Shown here in pieces: positions 13,233 through 16,181 of a stretch of 16,181 nucleotides of DNA. Location: the NCBI GenBank assembly GCA_016783225.1, contig JADHWZ010000024.1, positions 1 through 16,181 on the forward strand, written 5' to 3'. The position numbers and the translations under genes were made by a program. The notes beneath the pieces are model-generated. The model saw only the letters and a list, made by a program, of their open reading frames with translations. It was not told where the DNA came from and searched no databases. Positions within the stretch are counted from its first letter, which is position 1; every line of letters begins with the position of its first letter. The stretch comes from Dehalococcoidia bacterium (lineage in GTDB: Bacteria; Chloroflexota; Dehalococcoidia; GIF9; UBA5620).

Positions 13233-13724
13233 ATGAGTATGAGTCTTCGTCGGAATGTATTGGTCTTCGTCGGGTTTTTCCTAGCGCTCACCCTGTCTCT
13301 TCCATTGCCCATAGGTGCTGTGGAATATCCGCCTGCCATTGGTCCTCAGAGCGCCATAGGCTACTCAGACTCTGAGTATACTGTTTACACATTGACTTAT
13401 TCGGAAGAGCTAGACTACAGGGGAGGCGCGGATGAGGAGTTTGAGGTTCCAGAGAGATGGAGATGGATTCCCCTCATGTTTAACAATAGTTGGCAGGAGG
13501 TGACCTTAAAGCATTGTAACTGGCACGTCGTTGACTACGGAAAAGATGAAGACGGTAACCACGTTGCTTACACCGATTATCCAGAAGTTCTAAAGAAGGG
13601 CGAGAAATACAAGTTAGAGATTGTTTGGGAATTGAAGCTCTATCACGACAGGAAGCTACCCGACTTCTCCTTAGAGGACTCCGGAACGTTTGACGACATA
13701 CCTCCAGACTGTACTTTCCGCTAA
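13233..13724 (+). pseudogene. N-terminal part of secreted transglutaminase/M6-like protein, cut by inserted element
   Basis: Start ATG 13233 is placed by GGAGG at 13221-13225; the frame is open further upstream but lacks a ribosome site. It encodes a signal peptide (SMSLRRNVLVFVGFFLALTL, cleavage near PIGA), then VEYPPAIGPQS, then a beta-rich, charged region. The last true codons are DIPP; the final DCTFR-stop is read from the end of the inserted element. Joining base 13708 to 13983 restores DIPPELVEEYTKAEGVWKNA and runs on into the downstream ORF without a frameshift. AGA/AGG and ATA codons are frequent compared with most genes here. A truncated 164-residue exported peptide might still be made. 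Confidence 0.75.
13703..13708 (+). repeat. Target-site duplication, left copy
   Basis: TCCAGA, identical to 13977-13982, directly flanks the inserted element. Confidence 0.8.
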
Positions 13725-13976
13725 CTTGGAAAGTAGGTAAATTCAGTTTCTACTATATGTAGTGGTATTGCGTGAAATTGACACTATATGTAGTGATTTC
13801 AGTAAAGTAAGCCCTTTGCATTAAGGGGGGCTGCCGAGTATCAACTTTGGGTAATGGCTGGTCTCTCTGGGTGTTACCACTACATATAGGGGTTTACGAG
13901 CGCATACCCACAGCATATAGTGTAATACCCCTTTGGCGTTACGGAACTTCCCACGTCAATTTAGCGGAAAGTAAAG
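13709..13976. mobile_element. 268-bp MITE-like non-autonomous element
   Basis: Terminal inverted repeats are CTGTACTTTCCGCTAA (13709-13724) and TTAGCGGAAAGTAAAG (13961-13976), 15 of 16 bases complementary. A 6-bp direct repeat, TCCAGA, flanks them. Inside there is no meaningful ORF, but a 15-bp perfect inverted repeat (CTATATGTAGTGGTA at 13753-13767, TACCACTACATATAG at 13875-13889) and a tandem partner box at 13783-13795. Small size, terminal repeats, target duplication and lack of a transposase define a MITE-type element; subterminal repeats are often transposase-binding sites. The parent transposon family is not identified. It interrupts the gene at codon DIPP|EL. Confidence 0.85.
13752..13795. 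repeat. Tandem ACTATATGTAGTG boxes inside the MITE
   Basis: Two identical 13-mers begin at 13752 and 13783, exactly 31 bp apart. The second lies in ACACTATATGTAGTG, close to the NrdR-box consensus, and overlaps TTGACA. A third, inverted copy is at 13877-13889. Confidence 0.6.
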
Positions 13977-13982
13977 TCCAGA
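13977..13982 (+). repeat. Target-site duplication, right copy
   Basis: TCCAGA, identical to 13703-13708. Confidence 0.8.
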
Positions 13983-14640
13983 GCTGGTTGAAGAATATAC
14001 GAAAGCAGAAGGGGTATGGAAGAATGCGATGCTAGACGAACAGATTCGGCAAACCGCTCTTAACCTTAAGAACCCCAACGTCCTCCAAACCCTTTACAAC
14101 ATTATAGAATGGATGGCAAACAACATAGCATATAAGTCCAGGGGGATCTATCCCGAAGAGGTCTATTACACGAGAGAAGGCGAATGCGACGATGTGTCTA
14201 GATTGATAGTCGCTTTCTGTAGGATTCTGAGAATACCGGCGTACTTGGAAGTAGGGTTTGGAATGGAGTCCTGGGCGGACGTAATAAGGTATTCAACCTA
14301 TGGTGGACACCTACTTTTCTCAGGGCTGAACTATTATCCTAACGCATGGGCTAAAGTCTACGTGCCCAACATCGGATGGTTACCAGTCGATTGGGTGGCT
14401 GGCTACGAACCTGGTGGCCCGAGAACGCCTAAGGGGGCCATTACTCAAGCGGATATTCTAGAACCCAATTTTTGTCTTTACTACATCGTTACCCACAGCG
14501 ATCATATGAAGGAACGCAAGGAAATATTGCTCGGGTATGTCGAGGGCATGGAGCAGGCACTTTATGATCAAGAGATGTATCTAGACACAAACGTCACGCT
14601 AAATCATGTGGAATATCCGCCTGGCATTGCTCCTCAATAC

Positions 14641-14665
14641 CCGCCTGCCATTGGTCCTCAGAGCG
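14641..14665 (+). repeat. 25-bp direct repeat shared with 13329-13353
   Basis: The identical 25-mer encodes PPAIGPQS both just after the signal peptide (13329-13353) and just before the M6-like domain. The transglutaminase-like domain therefore sits between two copies of what looks like the original mature N-terminus. Confidence 0.7.
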
Positions 14666-16181
14666 TAGTTGTGTTGACCGTGGAGCTCTCGGACGAGAAG
14701 CCCGAGTACTACCCTCCCGTGGACCAGGTAGAGGCAGTAATCTTCGGGATGGTCAACGACTACTACAAGGAGGTCTCCTATGGCCAGATTTTCTTCGAGG
14801 GCTACGTAACAAAGAAGTTCTATCAGATAGGGTCGATGGACTACCACAAGCGGAAAGGTAGCCCATGGGGAGGACAGAACGTGCATATAGTGGCTGACGC
14901 GATACTGGCGGCCGACGGAGAGGTGGACTACTCAGCGTATCGACACGTAATCGTATCCCTCATAACCCCACATAAGTACGGTTGGTGGATATCGTGTCCG
15001 GAAGTCTATATGTATCCCTGGGATGACCTGCGTGTGGAGACGAATGACGGCGTAACTGTGGAGAGCGCTATCCTTCTGCAGGGTTTAGACACGCTGATAC
15101 CGGGATGGGTCAACGTCCGTCACTTCAACATGTGGCTCAAGGTGTTAGGTATGAAATTCGGTCTGCCCGATGAGAGGCCATATGCAGGCGGTCTGGCTCC
15201 ATATATAAGCGATGTAGGCCAAGTGACTCCATCTATAGGACCAGTTCCCAATCACATCTTAGGCTATCACATGCTCGCATGGGAGAAGATAACGTTGGGC
15301 TGGATACCCCCAGAAAAGATCGCGGAGATTCCTCTGGGAACCACGACACGGGTCGTTCTGGATCCTATCGAGCAGAATACAACGGGAACTCTGGCAGTGA
15401 AGATCGTGAAGACGCCGGTATCCTACTGGCTGGTGGAGGCCCGGCGACCCATCGGATACGACTCCTACCTCCCACTCATTGCCGCGCCGGATACTCCGGT
15501 GGAGGCTATTGGTCATCCTCCCATCGAGGGGGTTCTGATAACGCATGTCACCCATCCTACCCTAGCCGTGCCCCCATCATGGAGGGGCCTGAGGATTTCT
15601 GGAGTATATGGCGGCCTCATCAAACCCGGCGAGACCGCCATCTTCGTTGACGAGCGGGAAAACCTCCTCATAGCCGTTATTGAAGAGGTAGGGCTGTCCT
15701 ACGTAATCGAGATCACGACGGCCGATCGGGCGACGGAGATCCGAAAACTGATTGAGCAGAGAGCTAGGTTTATAGTCATGGATCTAAGCATAAGCCCAAC
15801 TGAAGTTAAAGCGGGGAAAGCCGTCGCGATAGCCGTTAAAGTCACAAACATGGGCGAGCTATCCGGCTCATACACCGTTGACTCAAAGGTTGCTGGCGTA
15901 CAAGTAGACACCAAAACGGTTACACTGGCAGCGGGAGAGTCCGCAACGGTGACATTTGAACTGGTTAGGGAGGAGGCGGGCACGTTTGACATCGAGGTAG
16001 CCGGGTTAAAGGGCACATTCTCAGTCAAGGAAATGCCACCTCCCCCACTACCTTGGAGATTATATGCAATAATAGCCGCAGTTGCAATAGCAGCTATAGG
16101 GGTAGCAATCATAACCTATTGGAGGAGGCAAACAAGCGCGCATAAGGTGTGAATAATTCGGACAAAAAGTTAGAAACCTAG

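Larger units (their letters stand above)
13977..16152 (+). pseudogene. C-terminal part of the split secreted transglutaminase/M6-like protein, CARDB domain and membrane anchor
   Basis: Coding resumes at the right target duplication (PELVEEYTKAEG); the longest ATG-started frame is 14029-16152 (707 residues, numbering below). Residues about 15-125 are a transglutaminase-like fold: GECDDVSRL (C53), then NAWAKVYVPNIGWLPVDW, where N105 replaces the usual catalytic His while D121 is kept. Residues about 212-510 match the M6 (immune inhibitor A-like) peptidase pattern: MVNDYYKEVSYGQIFFEGYV, LAWEKITLGWI, GVLITHV. The zinc-binding HEXXH that should precede GLPD (378-381) reads KVLGM instead. Residues 581-668 are a CARDB/Ig-like domain, 677-697 a transmembrane helix, then a short basic tail. 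The intact gene would encode 881 residues. The domain set resembles archaeal and Dehalococcoidia surface proteins. Confidence 0.75.

Overview
The window looks like an accessory stretch of a Chloroflexota-type (Anaerolineae-like) bacterial genome. This is inferred from the long Thr-Pro linkers in secreted and membrane proteins, the FLPLVLK motif, strong AGGAGG ribosome sites, sigma70-type promoters and TTG/GTG starts that have ideal Shine-Dalgarno sequences. No rRNA or tRNA gene and no housekeeping operon was seen. Most genes are on the + strand and many are surface, signalling or mobile in character. Two stretches, about 1100-1740 and 13233-16152, use more ATA and AGA/AGG codons than their neighbours and may have been acquired.

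Layout. 1-166 (minus): the N-terminus of an ISAs1-type transposase. 240-713 and 1052-2080: two genes sharing a C-terminal 'DIKPGS-PN' domain; the second is secreted and follows a structured leader. 2256-2476: a compact RNA locus (terminator, strong promoter, folded RNA, terminator) just before a TIR-TM-(TP)n-LysM gene (2543-3736). That gene overlaps a small ORF by ATGA. 3988-4842: an unknown four-helix membrane protein. 5035-5865: an alpha/beta hydrolase. 5925-6133: a second, nearly identical RNA locus before a pentapeptide-repeat/two-helix membrane protein (6191-7369, GTG start). 7575-10902: GIY-YIG protein, zinc-ribbon protein, S26-type signal peptidase (TTG start) and a large secreted ComEC-like metallo-beta-lactamase protein with a golvesin-like and a lamin-tail domain. 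11045-11932: a second alpha/beta hydrolase between inverted repeats that resemble integron core sites. 12309-12907: a HEXXH metallopeptidase. 13233-16152: a large secreted transglutaminase/M6-like gene.

Three observations stand out. (1) The two RNA loci carry the same promoter spacing, the same conserved core and mutually exclusive pairings (anti-antiterminator, antiterminator, terminator), and each precedes a membrane signalling or effector-like gene. This is either an attenuator family or a duplicated small RNA. (2) A small-protein family with the core LPPELQAFASLLDAQPPEVQ occurs four times, in different states of truncation, each time directly 3' of a surface or membrane gene or its remnant. 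(3) The gene at 13233-16152 is split by a 268-bp non-coding element with 16-bp terminal inverted repeats and a perfect 6-bp target duplication. Removing the element plus one duplication restores a single 881-residue reading frame. Both of its enzyme-like domains seem to have lost key catalytic residues.

How the genes might work together is inference. The TIR-LysM, four-helix and pentapeptide/channel-like proteins have the look of envelope-linked sensors or effectors. The duplicated RNA leaders would then be shared control elements. No assigned defence system can be named from the sequence alone.
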